This document shows positions 1 through 13,600 of a stretch of DNA of 64,000 nt, piece after piece. The first letter of the stretch is position 1, and each line of letters begins with the position of its first letter. The stretch is from contig JAXBDG010000016.1 in NCBI GenBank assembly GCA_036320915.1, positions 682,001-746,000 of the forward strand, read 5' to 3'. Under the pieces are notes generated by a model, which saw only the letters and a list, made by a program, of their open reading frames with translations, had not been told where the DNA came from and searched no databases. A program made the translations under genes and the position numbers. Source of the DNA: Linnemannia elongata. Taxonomy: Eukaryota > Mortierellomycota > Mortierellomycetes > Mortierellales > Mortierellaceae.

Positions 1-3000
1 CGACACCAAATTGCGGCTATTCGATTTTACGCATTCCAAGATTCTGAGTCACGAGCGAGCCAGAGCGCCCAACAATATTGTCGAGTGGCAGATCCCTGGA
101 TACATGGAGTACCACCTGCAATTTTTGGCACCGGAGCAGACGGGACGAGCAGAGACCTGGATGGATTACCGTACAGATATTTATGGACTCGGCGCGACCT
201 TGTTCTCGCTCCTGACGATGCAATATCCCAACACTGGAAACGACAGCGTTCAGATTCTGCAAGGTGAGTGTAGAACTGCATTGTAAAATGTTCGCTGCGG
301 AGAAACGAGCATATGTTTGACTTCCACCGTTTGCTTACTGACCATTTTGTGTTGGTGCGGATGAAATTGTTTAGGCGTTCTGACAAGGGATTTGCCACCG
401 GTGAGCGACTTTAGGCCGGATATGCCTCCCATTGTGGACGCTATCCTTCGCAAGATGACACAAAAGGTGAGTGAAATACACAATCATCGTTGGAGCCTGC
501 AAGATTGATCTCTCAATAGGAACAGAGTAGTAATCACGTATCACATGCTTTCATCCGATAGCAACCAAGTCAGCGTTATCAGAACGCTTTTGGGTTTAAG
601 CAGGATATCTTGCGTTGCTTGAACACTCTCCATAGGACAGGAAAGGTAGGCACATATACACCTATGCTCGCTTGTCCATACGATGTTCTTACTATATAGT
701 TAGAATTTGATCACCTAACTTTGATGTTGTTCTCCCTTTAGATCGACTCGTTTGAGCTGGGAAAGCACGACATTTCGTACCAATTCGTCCTGCCCAACGG
801 TCTATTTGGGCGTCACTCGGAGCAACAACTGATCTCGGCGGCGATTGTTCAGGCGGCCAGCGCTTACCAACAGGCCCTGAACAGTGAGTTGATCTGCAGC
901 GATGATGATGATGAGTGCTACGGTGATTTCGACGGCGGAACGAGTTGCGGGAGACCTTCGACTCTAGCGTCAAGGAACACCAACGACTCGGAGGATCTCT
1001 ACGTCTTTGAGGACGACATTGTGTCGCTCAAGTGCCAACTCTCGTCCAAGATCCCTTTGTCGTCCAAGACTCTGTTGAGAAAGCCTAGGCTCTTTGATCG
1101 TGGAGTTGGCAAATCGGTTCATCGCGGGACTGAGCTGAGCGACCCTGTTGTTAGGGTAATCTTTGTCAGTGGACCATCGGGTGTTGGAAAGTAAGTTCAG
1201 GACAGTTCCCCTAATCGCAGATTTTGCAATGCTGTTTGATCCACCAGGAAAAGAATTTTAATGTTCGCTCATTCCGACACCAACTTTATTTGTTTTTGTT
1301 TCATAGGACGGTGTTGATCAGGAGAATGTCGACAGTGGCGCGTAACTCGGGATTGTTCGCAGGAGGAGTCTTCGAGGCTGGCAACTCGGCCCCTTACTCG
1401 GCCATCCTGTCTTGTATCCAGAGCGTACTTCAACAACTGCTGACTCAGCAGACTGACGCCCTGGCTTCCCTCGTCATCGCCATTAGGACCGCTTTTGAAC
1501 CTGACTCTGGGATTGGCATTATTTGCGATCTGGTCCCTGAGCTCAAGTACTTTTTCAATGGCTCCGACTTGCCTGAAAGTAAGGATGTCCCGCTCACCCA
1601 TTCAGTGGCCCGTTTTCATGCACTGATCCTCAAGCTGATCCGGGTTATTTCGACACATTTCTTCATGACCTGGTTGATCGACGACCTCCATTTTGCGGAT
1701 GAAAACTCGATCGATTTGTTGGCCACCCTGGTCAACGTTAACAAGCGGCTCCCGATTGTTCTAATCATCACGCACAGAGACACCGTCGACTGTTTGATCA
1801 AGGTCAAGCAGATCTTGGGCGGAGGCAATGTTGCAGGAGCCAGACACCCGACAGGATTCAGTGCGCTGGGAACGATGCAAAACGAGTTCAATTTGGGATC
1901 TTCTGGAACTGGATGCGATTTGATGGCGTCCATGCCAAGCGGTTCTGGTAATATGGGCGGTGGTGGAAGTGATGGCAAGTCGTCCCTGCCGAGAAGGAGT
2001 CTTAACCGATCTTCGTCTGGGACATCGCTCATTGTTCGTGGAGGCGGAGGCGTTCGATTCATTCGCCTTCAAAACCCACCCCTTGAAGCGATCCAGGAAT
2101 TCTTGGCTTCACTACTCCACCGCAACAAGGAGGATGTCGTGTCGCTGGCCAAGGCGCTCCGACAAAAGTCCTGGTTAACCATTCGACAACTTGTTCTGGA
2201 ATTGTACAGGACCCAGACCATCTACTTCAACTGCTTCAGTCGAGAGTGGGAGTGGGAGCCCTGTGAAGAGACCCTGGGCGAGATTGTGCGTCGATTGACG
2301 GGAGAGGAGTTTGCCTTCCTCGATCAACGGTTCCGTGCTTTGGACTGTGATACCAAAAAGACGCTCATCTGTGCGTCGATATGCGGGCCATTTTTTACAA
2401 TCCGTGATCTTCAACTGTTGGCATCAGCGGCTTTCACCTGGTCAGGATCAGGACCCAGGACGGATGCTTCAGATGTAAGTGCAGCTGCTGACTCCTCCAG
2501 CACACCGGCAGCTGTGAATTCAGGATGCAAGGCCATGGCTGGCCTACAGTCTGCCATTCGGGAGGGAATTTTGGTTTATACATCTGAACCCAACGAGCTG
2601 CGTTTCCACCATGGGATCATGCGTCGTGTCGCTGTGAACCTGTTGGACAGTCCCGAGCAGACCGAGAAGCTGCATTTCGAGATGGCCAAGATTCTTTTCA
2701 ACACACCGGGGCAGGAACTCAGGACTGCTAGCCATGTTCTTCAGAGTCTTAACTTAATCAAAAAGAGTCTCGCTGCTGGAAAGATGAGCAAGTCTTTGAT
2801 GGCCGCAACACTGGAGCCGGTAGTGGAAGCCGACAAGACCAACGACCACAAGGTTCACTGTTTCTCAGGAAATCATTCGCCGTCTGTACTGGAGGAAGAA
2901 GACAACAAGTCATCGGAGCCGGATGGTCGTGCTCTGAGGGTAATCCTCTCACTGGCCGGAGAGAAGTCACAGAAGAGCGGCGCTCAGGATATGGCCCTTG

Positions 3001-6000
3001 CGTTCTGGAATGCTGCCATGACTTTGTTGCCAGAACACTGCTGGGAGCGTCCTGACGAGACTGAGACAGTCGACGGCAGTATCAACAATGCGACTTCCAC
3101 GGCAACTGCCTCCCCCTCAAGCAGCAGCAGTGTCCACTCGTTGACCTCTCCCAACTCAGACCTCCAGGACACTGATATGGAGGAGCTTCTTGGATCGCCT
3201 AAATCGACCCGTTCATCATTGAGGGATGACGCCCGCTACACGCTCTCACGCCAATTACCGCTCCACCATGAGGCCTTGAAACTGCACCTTCAGTGTATCG
3301 AGGCCGAACGGTGGCGTGAGAATTTCGGTCAGGCCATGAAGATGTGTGAGATTGTATTGGCGAATGTGACCGATCCAATCGACAGAGCTCGAGTCTACCA
3401 ACACCAGATCGAGATGTCTGTCTGGGCTTATTCTTCCCCGGAGAAGGCGACTGCGATTACGATCAAGTGTCTGCAGGAACTCGGCATGCCGGAAGATACG
3501 CAGTTCAACCCGACCGAGGAGGAGATGATGGTTATTTTCGGTGAGACTCACAAGATGCTATTGAGGCATATGCCTGAGCTGGAGGCTGACCCACCAAAGA
3601 TCTGTCATGATCCTAAGATCGCCATGATGATGGAAGTCATGTCCGTCGCCAGGTAAGCCAATTGATATATGCATTGCGTTTAGCGCCTTTTTTCACTTGC
3701 ATATCAAGACAAAGTAATTTCATCCGCTGATTTCTCACTTTTCACCTGATTATTTATCACAGTGCAAGTTTGTACTACTGCAATGTCCCGTTTATGGCCA
3801 GCGGGATCATTCAATCGATGAGACTCACCTGTGAGCACGGCATTACCAAGGATGCAGGTCGAGCATTGGTCTCGTTTGCTCTCACCTACTCCACCTGGTA
3901 CGGGTGCCTTGATAATGCATACGAGCTCGGAAAGTAAGTTACACAGCTTGAAATTCTCCGAGTACTAGTAAACGAAAACAATGAATCCTGTGCCTTTATT
4001 TACTATGCATCACAACATCTCTCATTATCCTAGGCTGGCGTGCGATGTTTCGAACGGGAATCAACACGTCATATTCTTGTTCTACATGACCGTCCAGCAG
4101 TGGGGCGAACACATCGCACACGCTGTCTCGGCTTTGGAAGAAACCCTCACAGACGTTGACCTCACCTGCGACCGCCTTTTCCACACCGCAGGAATGATCC
4201 ACGTTGCCGTGATCAAAGTTCTCATCGGCCGCGTTCACCTCAACGACCTCATGACCAGCACCATCGACCATCTCGCCAAACACATCGAGTTTGGACCCAA
4301 GTCCCACGGAGTTGAGGTCATGCAGGGTGTCCTCCAGCTCGTGAAGTGTCTCAAGGGCAGGACACAGTCGACCACCAACCCCGAGCTGATCTTTGATGAT
4401 GCGGACTACTCCGAGTCCAAGGCCCATGCTGCGAAACGGTCCAAGAATTCGTTGAATGTGGTTCACAACAACAGCACCTACCAGATGCTCAAGATTGTTG
4501 CTGCGTTTGTATTTGGACATTACGCGTTCATTGAGCAGATGACGGACGTTTGGCATGATGATCCCAAGTCGATCATGAATTTTGAGGGCTCTTGGATTGC
4601 GCATTCGATTTTCACAGTAATCGGTCTGTCGTTGGCTAATCTGCTGAGGACGGAGAAGGATCCAGAGGTCCGGAAACGTCATCAGAGACGGTTGCTGAGT
4701 ATTCGAGATCGGATGAAGATGAGAGCCAACAAGTACGCGACTAACCACGCCGCCATGTACTATCTCTTGGAGGCTGAGATGGCCGATCAAAGGCTGTGTC
4801 AGGAGGAAGAATATGACGATGACGATGACTGCGATGAGGTCGAAGCCAACATGGAGGTGGATGACGATGATGAGTACGCCGCTCAGTGCAGGGTCTACAA
4901 CGTGCTCTCGGACTCGAGACGACGTGGTCGCGGAGGAATGTTTATCCCTGCCTTGAAGAAGGTCTTCCTGCTCTACGAGAAGGCCATCAAGTTCGCAACC
5001 GACGGCGATTTCCCTCTCCACAAGTGTTTCGCCTACGAGCTTGCTGCGAAATGCCATCTCCGCCATAGACTTTTCACGAGTGCCAGGTGTCTGATGGCCA
5101 ACTCTTGCAAGGTCTACCACAACTGGGGTGCCAAGGGTAAGGTCCAATGGTTCCATAAGACCTACCCTGAGATGTTCCCGGCTCCTCAGGATGACGACCC
5201 TGCGGGCCTTGCACGGTCGATGTTTTATCGACCCACTAGCGACAACGAGTCTAGCCGATATGCTGCTGCTGCGTCGAGTAGCTGTCCAGTTGCTAATGCT
5301 ACTGCTGCCGCATCATCTGGATCATTCCGACAAGCCGCCAGCATGGCCAATGCAGCTTCAGTTTGTCCTCTTGCAGCAGCTGCGGCCGCCTCTACTTCTC
5401 CTTGGATGACCGCCAGCCCTCGCTCAACAATGAGCCCCTCTGATGTTGGAAACGATGCCTTGAACGCCGCCACAGTCTCGGCAGCTGCAGACGTGTGTCT
5501 GGCGTCTACATTCCAGTCTGGCATCGGTGGCGGTGGTTGCCCCTCTTCATCCTCTGTCACTAATGGTCCGGCCAGTGCGACGTCGACAGGAACTTCCATC
5601 CTTTCAGCACCACTCTACTCCCTCCAAAACACATGGATTAACTCCCCGCGCTCGCCTGAGGTAGAAAATGTGGATCTGGATGTGATTGATTTTTCGTCCG
5701 TCATTGAGGCGATGCAAGTCATTGCGAGTGAGATCGATTTGGAACTGTTGTTGGTCAAGTCCCTTGGCGTGCTCAACCAATCCGTCGGCGCCAAGAGGTG
5801 CTCCGTCATCATCTCCAAGGACCACGAGCTCGTTCTGGCAGCCTCGTTGGGCGGTGATCGTGGCCGCTGTGAGTCTGTGAATCCTCCCATGAGGTTTGAT
5901 CAGTGCAGCTCACTCTTCCAGGGTGTCATCCACTATGTCATCAACACCTCTGCCCCTTGTCTGGTTGTTAATGCCAAAGATGACCCTCGGTTCTGTGCAG

Positions 6001-6438
6001 ACGAGTACCTCAAACAACACGTCGACCTCAAGACTGTCCTCTGCGCTCCTATTCTCCATAAGACTGCCCTCGTTGGTGTATTGTACATGGAGAATTTCCC
6101 TGAAAGGGCATTCGCCAACAAGAGACTGTTGGTCATGAACCTTCTGGTCCAACAGTTGGGTATCTCAATCACCAACGCATTGCTATACCAGTCTGTCCTC
6201 CAGTCCGAGACCAAGCTGAATGGGTTGTTGGAGAACATGCCCTGCGGTATTGCGTTGTGGGATGCCAACGCTGAGAACTGCCAGTACATTAATTCCACGT
6301 GGGGTGATATGACAGGCTACACTGTGAATCAGATCATGAAGTCGAGATGGAGTATCTTGGTCCATCCCGATGAAATTGTCGGCCATGGTATTGCCTGGAA
6401 GGATCGTGTCCGAGCTGGAGAGTCCTGCCAATGGTAAG

Positions 6439-6481
<43 letters not shown>

Positions 6482-9400
6482 CATTGTTTATATTTTCCTT
6501 CTCTTTGATCAGCATGGTACTAACTGTCTATTAAATTGAAACCGATGAAATTTTAGGGAGGCGAGGTATGGATTGAGCGATGGATCGTACCGCTGGGGAA
6601 TTGTCAGGATGCTGCCCATCAAGGCCAACACGGAGAGGGCGAATATCCTGCAATGGTTGACTGTCACCATTGACATTGACGACCAGCGCCGTGCTGTCCA
6701 ACTAAAGTCCAATTTTTTGGCCAACATGAGCCACGAACTCCGCACGTAAGTTTGAATGCATGGAAAGATTTGCTTCGTTTATAAGTTGACCCCTTGTGAC
6801 TAATTTGGTGGCAAATTTATCATCGTTGTACAAACAATAGACCTTTCTCCGGTATTTTGGGCATGCTGTCACTGCTCAAGGATTCAAGTGGATTATCTGA
6901 CGAACAGTTCGAGTTTGTCGACATGGCTAAGGCTTCTTGTGAGATGTTGATCCGTATTGTTGACGACTTGCTCAACTTCAGCAAATTGGAAGCCGACAAG
7001 GTGACACTGGAGTATATTCCACTCTGTTTCGAAGAGATCCTTGGAGGTACTTGCAACGTTCATTTTGTATGAAACTGCCGATTGCTTCTGTACGCATGCT
7101 CTTAGAGTTAACATTTTATGTTCCCCACCTCCCTGTAAAAAACAATAGATGTGTGTGACTTGTTGGTTCCATTGGCATCGCGCAAAGGTCTGGAACTGAT
7201 CATCCTCCTCGACAACACCCTCCCCGTCCAACTCATTGGTGACCCAGACAGGATGAAGCAGATCCTCATGAACCTTATCGGAAACGCCATCAAGTTCTCC
7301 ACCTCCGGAAGTGTCGTCATCAAATACTGGCATGAGATCCGCAAACGCGAGACCATCCCTGCCAACAAACCCCCTCAATCTGTCCTGGACATCCTGACAG
7401 GAAAATGTCGACTTGATTATTATAACACTAGTGGAGTGGAGCAGTTGAGGAGGAAGGTTGCGTTGGAGTCGGATGGGTCCCATTTGGGCGATGAGGTGTC
7501 GTTGCATTGTTCCGTCACGGATCAGGGCATTGGAATGACGCCTGAGGAACAGAAGATGTTGTTTGTTTCCTTCCAGCAGACTGATAGTGGGACCACTCGC
7601 AAGTATGGAGGTACTGGACTGGGACTCTCCATCTGCGCCCAGTTGATCGCCCACATGAACGGCAAGATCGTCGTCGACTCCGAGAAGGGCAAAGGCTCCA
7701 CTTTCACCTTCACTGCAAAACTAACAACTATGACTGACCAGGATAAAGCCGAACACCCAGCAGAGAATGCACGGATCCAGGAATGTCGTGTGGTTCTGGA
7801 GAAGCGTGTCACGGCGTTGAAGGGCAAACGTATCTTGATCTTGTCGCCAAACACGTATTTGAGGGAGCAGCTCAAACAAACGATTGGAGAGCAGGTGCAG
7901 TTTATGGAGTTTGATAGCGTTGATTCGGCGATTGAGGCTCGTGCGATTGGAGTGATGTGTGATTCGGAGGAGGGGTGTCCTGAGTTGGCGGACGCTTCGT
8001 CTTCACATAGTGGGAGTGAGGAGGAGGAGGGGGAGGAAGAAGCAGAAGATTGTTTGCCTGTGACTCAAGCGGAACGAACTTGCAAGGGTTCTGTCGCGTC
8101 TGCAGGACAATGTCAGAGTCAAGAGCAAAACCTGTCTAAGGCTCCACAATCCAACAACGAACAGGAGAAGCTCAAGCAGTCATGCAAGGGTCAGTCAGGC
8201 CAAGGCGGAGGGAATTGCCAGAAGAATCAGCCAGCAACCTCCACGACTACTTGCAATAGCAACACTCCATCTCCATGCAGCGGGAAGACCTGCTCCCAGG
8301 ACGAACAAAAGCCGAGCGGCAGTCCTTGCAGCAAGGATCCATCCAAGAAGGGAGACAGTCCCTGTAAAGGCATATCCGCCGAAACAAGCCCAGACCTGCC
8401 ACAGATCGAACAGTTCGACTTTATCCTCGTCGATCACGTTCTCGACTCTGCTGAACTCGATTGTATCCACCCGTCCCCCCGCGTCGCCTATGTCCTCCTC
8501 CTCGCACCCACCACCGAGACCTTGCGCTGGATCCTCCCGCCCGCGACCGAGAAACGATATGATGCTAATCTCGATGAGACTGAGAGTGAGCAGGTGGATG
8601 TGGGGGGTCGAGGCCGGATCCGTCAGAGTTCCGAGATGGATTTTGCAGCGAGAGCAATGGGACGTGTTCATAGCGCGTCGTATATGTCCAAGATCGACCA
8701 TTCGATTTCTGTGTCTGCCCCCATAGCTCCAGCAAAGGCGCCCATTTGTGCTGGGGTCAAGAGTTTGGCTGCTGGACATTCCACTTCTGGGGACGCTTCC
8801 AATGCTACCGCCGCAACGGCGACGAAGGTTGCAGGATTGACTAGATTGCCGTCACAACTGTTTAGGCGGCGGAAGAACGGTGTGTCACATCAGGGCCATG
8901 TCCGCAAGGTTCTATCGAACAGCAAGCAGCCCTCGTTCCAGGTGGTCCGGATGATCAAACCTGTTCGCCGGATGAAGCTGCTCCAAATCATGTCCAACGC
9001 TCTTATGCAGCATGGGCATCGCCAGTCACATCCTGAGGAGTACACAGAGGAAGACGGGGATGATAGGTGGCCGACCGGTGCTAGGTTGACCGAGTTGGAC
9101 GAAGATGATTCTAGCATGGGAGAGGAATACATCCGGTCTAGAAGGGGTAGTTATGTGTCAACGCCTACTTCTTCTGCGTACTCGACCCCTGCGGCGCCGT
9201 CATCGCCGATGTCTGACAGTTCCTCAAGTCGACTTTCGCCGTCTAAGACTCTAAAGCGCCAACGGTCGAATCTCGCTTTGACTGGCGAGGATTCTTCCGC
9301 CCAAGGCGACTCAACAAAGCCCGACGAGCGGCCTCTCTCAAAGTCGGCAAGATTGACAACCAAGTCCTCAACAGCAGCGGCGGCAGCAGCAGCGGCAGCA

Positions 9401-10412
9401 CGAAAGAAGGGCAAGAGTCGTGTAAGAAGCCGTGACATGGATGTGGATCAGGATAACGATGTCAGGAAACGGGCTCGCAGCAATGATGCTCTGTCGTTGC
9501 TTCTGTCACCTCGACAGCTCAAGATGTGCCAGGGCATCAATGTCCTCGTCGCTGAAGATGATTTCGTCTCCCAGAAGATCCTTGAAAAGTAAGTTCCTAC
9601 GTCTATGCTTACTTTCCAGTATGCGCTTGAGTCTTGCCTTTTGAAGTGATGCTCACAATTATTTTTTTTACTCTTTTTTTGTTTATTTTTTGCATCCATC
9701 AATAGGCAACTGACAAAGTTGGGAATGAATGTGGTGATCGCCAACAACGGACAGGAGGCCGTTAACCAATGGTTGGCCGCTGAGCGTGGTCACTACACCA
9801 TTGCCATTTTCGATCACGTAAGTTGTCGCACCAGAACTTCTGTCCTTACTTCTGAGCGACGACTATGACGTCCATATCCTTTACTCCTCAAGACAACTCA
9901 CATACACTCACATACTAATCACTCTAATAACTATTGGCCACATCCACTAACTACCATAGCATATGCCGATCATGGATGGTCTGGCGGCGACAAGGATGAT
10001 TCGATCCCTGGAAGCAGAGCACAAGGCAGAGGAAGAAGAAAGGCGAAAGCTCAATCCCAACAATGACGACGATGCAGCCCACAAGGATCAATCAACTCAT
10101 GGAGAGGGAAGCGCAAGTTCTGGCATCTTCAAACCAAACAGGAACCCCAACCGCATCCCCATCGTTGGTCTGAGTGCCGATATCCAGCACGCCACCAAAG
10201 AGGTAAGCGGTTTGATCTGAAAAAGACAAGGTTTTATGTTGTAAACTTGCTGATTTTGATATCTGCCTGAATATCCAAATTAACTTTTTTTCTCGTTGAT
10301 CTCCATTTTCATTTGATAGAAATGTATCAAGGCAGGAATGGACGAATACATGACAAAACCGCTGTTGACCCAAGGACTTGCGATCTTGATCCAAAGATAC
10401 TGCTGTGAATAA
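1..10412 (+). CDS. Giant hybrid histidine kinase (kinase-like/AAA/GAF/PAS/HisKA/HATPase/REC), copy 1, 5' partial
   Basis: A two-component sensor kinase of the fungal Chk1/Mak type, whose start lies outside the window. Exons read as 1-263, 375-466, 562-645, 742-1190, 1307-3652, 3763-3933, 4034-6433, 6557-6745, 6841-7046, 7149-9588, 9706-9817, 9960-10202 and 10320-10412, giving about 3,028 residues here. In order: the end of a Ser/Thr kinase-like lobe (DFT instead of DFG, then APEQTGR); an AAA/Orc-like ATPase with Walker A GPSGVGKT across the 1190/1307 splice and Walker B WLIDDLHFAD; a long helical middle; GAF (~5690-6190); PAS (~6210-6410); HisKA with MSHELRT (His codon 6732-6734); HATPase with N box and GTGLGLSI; a 600-residue linker; and a C-terminal receiver with AEDD, the phospho-acceptor Asp in FDH at 9812-9814, and TKP. 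All phosphorelay residues are present. Its convergent paralog lies just downstream. Signalling is presumably through Ypd1 to response regulators (family knowledge). Confidence 0.93.
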
Positions 10413-10676
10413 CAGGAGAAAAACGCACAACACAGCGGGGACCATGCACACACCGTTCTTCACCAACCGTGGTCGACAGTTACGAGAAATTACGACTTTG
10501 TCACATCAAAGCAACGATCAAGATTACCAGCATATTAACACCAATACCCCCCCCGGTCGTCGTACAGTACATACCCAAAAATAAATATTTAGTGTCTGCA
10601 ATTGTCCTATGATCTACAAGTGTAAAGAAAGAGAAACACGACAATCAACTATAGAGTGCGACGAGCACAAAGAAAC
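10413..10676. other. Convergent intergenic spacer between the two hybrid kinases
   Basis: A 264 bp spacer shared by the 3' ends of two convergent genes. It is A/T-rich and contains AATAAATA at about 10580, a plausible polyadenylation signal for the plus-strand gene. No ORF or RNA gene is visible. Such a short spacer suggests overlapping 3' untranslated regions. Confidence 0.6.
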
Positions 10677-13600
10677 TCACAACTCTGATTCATGACTGCG
10701 GTCGGTACAACAGTATCTCTGGATCAGCAATGCGAGTCCTTTGGTGAGCAGAGGCTTGGTCATGTACTCATCCATTCCCGCCTTGATGCATGACTATCGC
10801 CAGTATAAAACGAAGAGCTTGTCAATTCATCTAAACCTGAAACAACAGTATAGAAAAGAAGAAATCAAGAGCTAAGAAGGAGCCTCTTTCATAACACATA
10901 CCTCTTTGGTGCTTTGTTGAATATCGGCACTGAGTCCAACAATCGGGATCCGGATCGGCTCCTTGCCATCGTTCTGTTCCTGCGCAAACTCTCTCTCCAA
11001 AGCTCGCACCTTCCTCGTCGCCGCAAGTCCATCCATAATCGGCATGTGCTATTTTCATAACCACAATTATAGCAAAGTGTATATGGTTAGCAATTAGGCT
11101 AGATTTAACACAGTCATAGCAATGCCTCCCATGCATCAGGCTGACTGATACGTACATGGTCAAAAATGGCAATGGTGTAATGGCCTCGCTCAACAGACAG
11201 CCATTGGTTCACGGCTTCCTGTCCATTGTTTGCAATCATCACATTCATTCCGAGCTTTGTCAATTGCCTAGAGGAGAAAGCATATATGAAGATTTGGTTA
11301 ATATCATATACAAGAAACAAGTGTTGGCAACCTGACAACAAGAAAGATTTGAAACTTACTTCTCAAGGATCTTTTGTGAGACGAAATCATCCTCCGCAAC
11401 AAGAACATTCTTTCCGCGACAACTATTGCGCTCCTCAGGAGTCAATAGCAGCGTCAGAGCATCATTGTTCCTAGTACGCTTTGGGAACGACTTGTCGTCA
11501 ACCCCAATGACAGCTCCGCTCAACCCAAGATTCCTAGGCGGATCAATCTCAGCATCCACTGTAGCCAGCATCGGTTGGGCATCAACCACCGTTGGATTCG
11601 TGGCTGATCCTCCTCTCATGACCACAGTGTCGGCCGAGCTCTTTTGAGCCTTGGGCACTCGTTTCAGGTCTGGGTCCGTATTGGTGTCCGAGGCAGTATC
11701 CTGTCTACGTCTTCGCTTCAACGACACTGAGCGACCAGAAGACGATGAAGTCGACATGGGCGAATTCGAACGTGACCGAAGAAGGGGCGGAGGAGTTGAT
11801 GAATGTGACTCAGAAGTCGTATCCATGCTCGAATGATGACGCTTCTTGTCCACTCCGGTATCCGAGTCTGAATCGTTCTCAGTCGAGGTCTCCACAGTCG
11901 AACCCCGACGGTATCCCGAGTCCACACTCTCAGTTCCATCATCATCTTGGTAATCCTCGCGTTGCAAACGGTGGTTGTGCTGATGGATTGCATTGTAAAA
12001 GATTTGAAGAAGCTTCAACCGTCGAACAGGTTTGATCATCCGACAAATCTGGAACGTGCTCGTCTCCATCTTGGGTTCCTCGCCACCTTGAATTGCATAA
12101 TGAGGAACAGGTCTTGTCACCGTGATCTGGCCACGCGACTTGCGCTTCTTGAATAGCTCCGAGGACACCTTGAGAGTGCTCTTCGACTGCCCCGACGACG
12201 ATGGTCGTGCGGCAATATAGCTTTGGGCCAGGTAAGGGTTACTGATATTGGAGTCGGTGGCACTCGCTGTAGAGACTCTCTGAACTTGACCAACAGGCTT
12301 GTCCCCCAGGTGAGCATCACCTTCTCGGCGAATCCTTCCTCTACCTCCAACATCAATGGCTCCAGACTCCTCGGGCTCATCAGGTTGCTTCTTGGCTGCT
12401 GGTGGTAGAATCCATCTGAGAGTTTCCGTCGTGGGGGCAAGTAGCAAGATAAAAGCGATCGCTGGCGACGGGTAGATCCGATCCAGCTCTGCAGAGTCCA
12501 AGACGTGATCCACCACAATAAAGTCGAAAGGAACAAGAGCCTCCAAGCCCAGAGAATCCCTATAGCCGTCTGTCATAATTTCGTCTTCCGCCGGCACTCC
12601 TAGTCCAGAATGGTCATCCTTGGCATCAACATCCACTCGTATTGATCCGGATGACTTTGTGACTGAGTTCGAGAGGCCTGTCAGTTTGATAACGCCACTT
12701 TCCAAGGCAGCCTCGAGGGTCTCATACTCGACAGATATAGTGTCCTGAAGCGTCCGCCTGATCTGCTCTCGGAGGTCCCGGTTGGGCGACAGAATCAAGA
12801 TCCGCTTGTCCTTGATGAGGTCCAAACGAATACCCAAGATCTTTTCGCACTCCTTGAGCCTGAAAGTTTCGGCCGGGTTCTGCTCTTGGTCAAAGTCTGT
12901 CAGCGTCCTCAGCTTGGCCGTGAAGGTAAATGTCGCGCCCCTATTCTTCTCCGAATCGACCACAATCTTGCCGTTCATATGCGCAATCAGCTGAGCACAG
13001 ATCGACAGCCCCAATCCGGTACCTCCATACTTGCGCGTTGTTCCGTTATCGGTTTGTTGGAACGACACAAAGAGCAACTTCTGTTCCTGAGGGCTCAGTC
13101 CAATTCCTTGATCCCGAACCGAGCAGTGCAAAATAACCTCGTCGCCAAAATGGGATTCGTCCTCCAACTCGACACGGCCCGAGGTTTTGCCAGAGATGAT
13201 CTTGAGCAGATCCTGAGATGCGGCAGTAGATCGGCGTGGTTTCTTGTTCAGTTCGTGCCAGAACTCAATGACAACGTTGCCGGTGGTCGAAAACTTGATG
13301 GCGTTACCGATGAGATTCATCAAGATCTGCTTGATCCTGTCGGGGTCGCCAATGAGGAGTATCGGGAGCGTACTATCGAAGAGTATTATCAACTCCAAGC
13401 CTTTGCGCGATGCCAACGGCACCAACAGGTCACACACATCTACAAGTGAGAAAAAGGTGTCGATACGTTAGTGAGAGATGGTCACTAGCTTGGACGGGGC
13501 ACAGAAGTCAGATTTCTATAGAGAAAATGATGCGCAAGTTACCCCCAAGAATTTCTTCGAAACAGAGCGGAATGTACTCCAGCGTCACTTTGTCGGCCTC

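Noticed and set aside
3996..5156. 386-codon open frame on the minus strand inside kinase copy 1
   Set aside because: It lies antisense to a well-supported GAF/linker coding exon. It reflects codon bias of the true frame, and no domain is visible.
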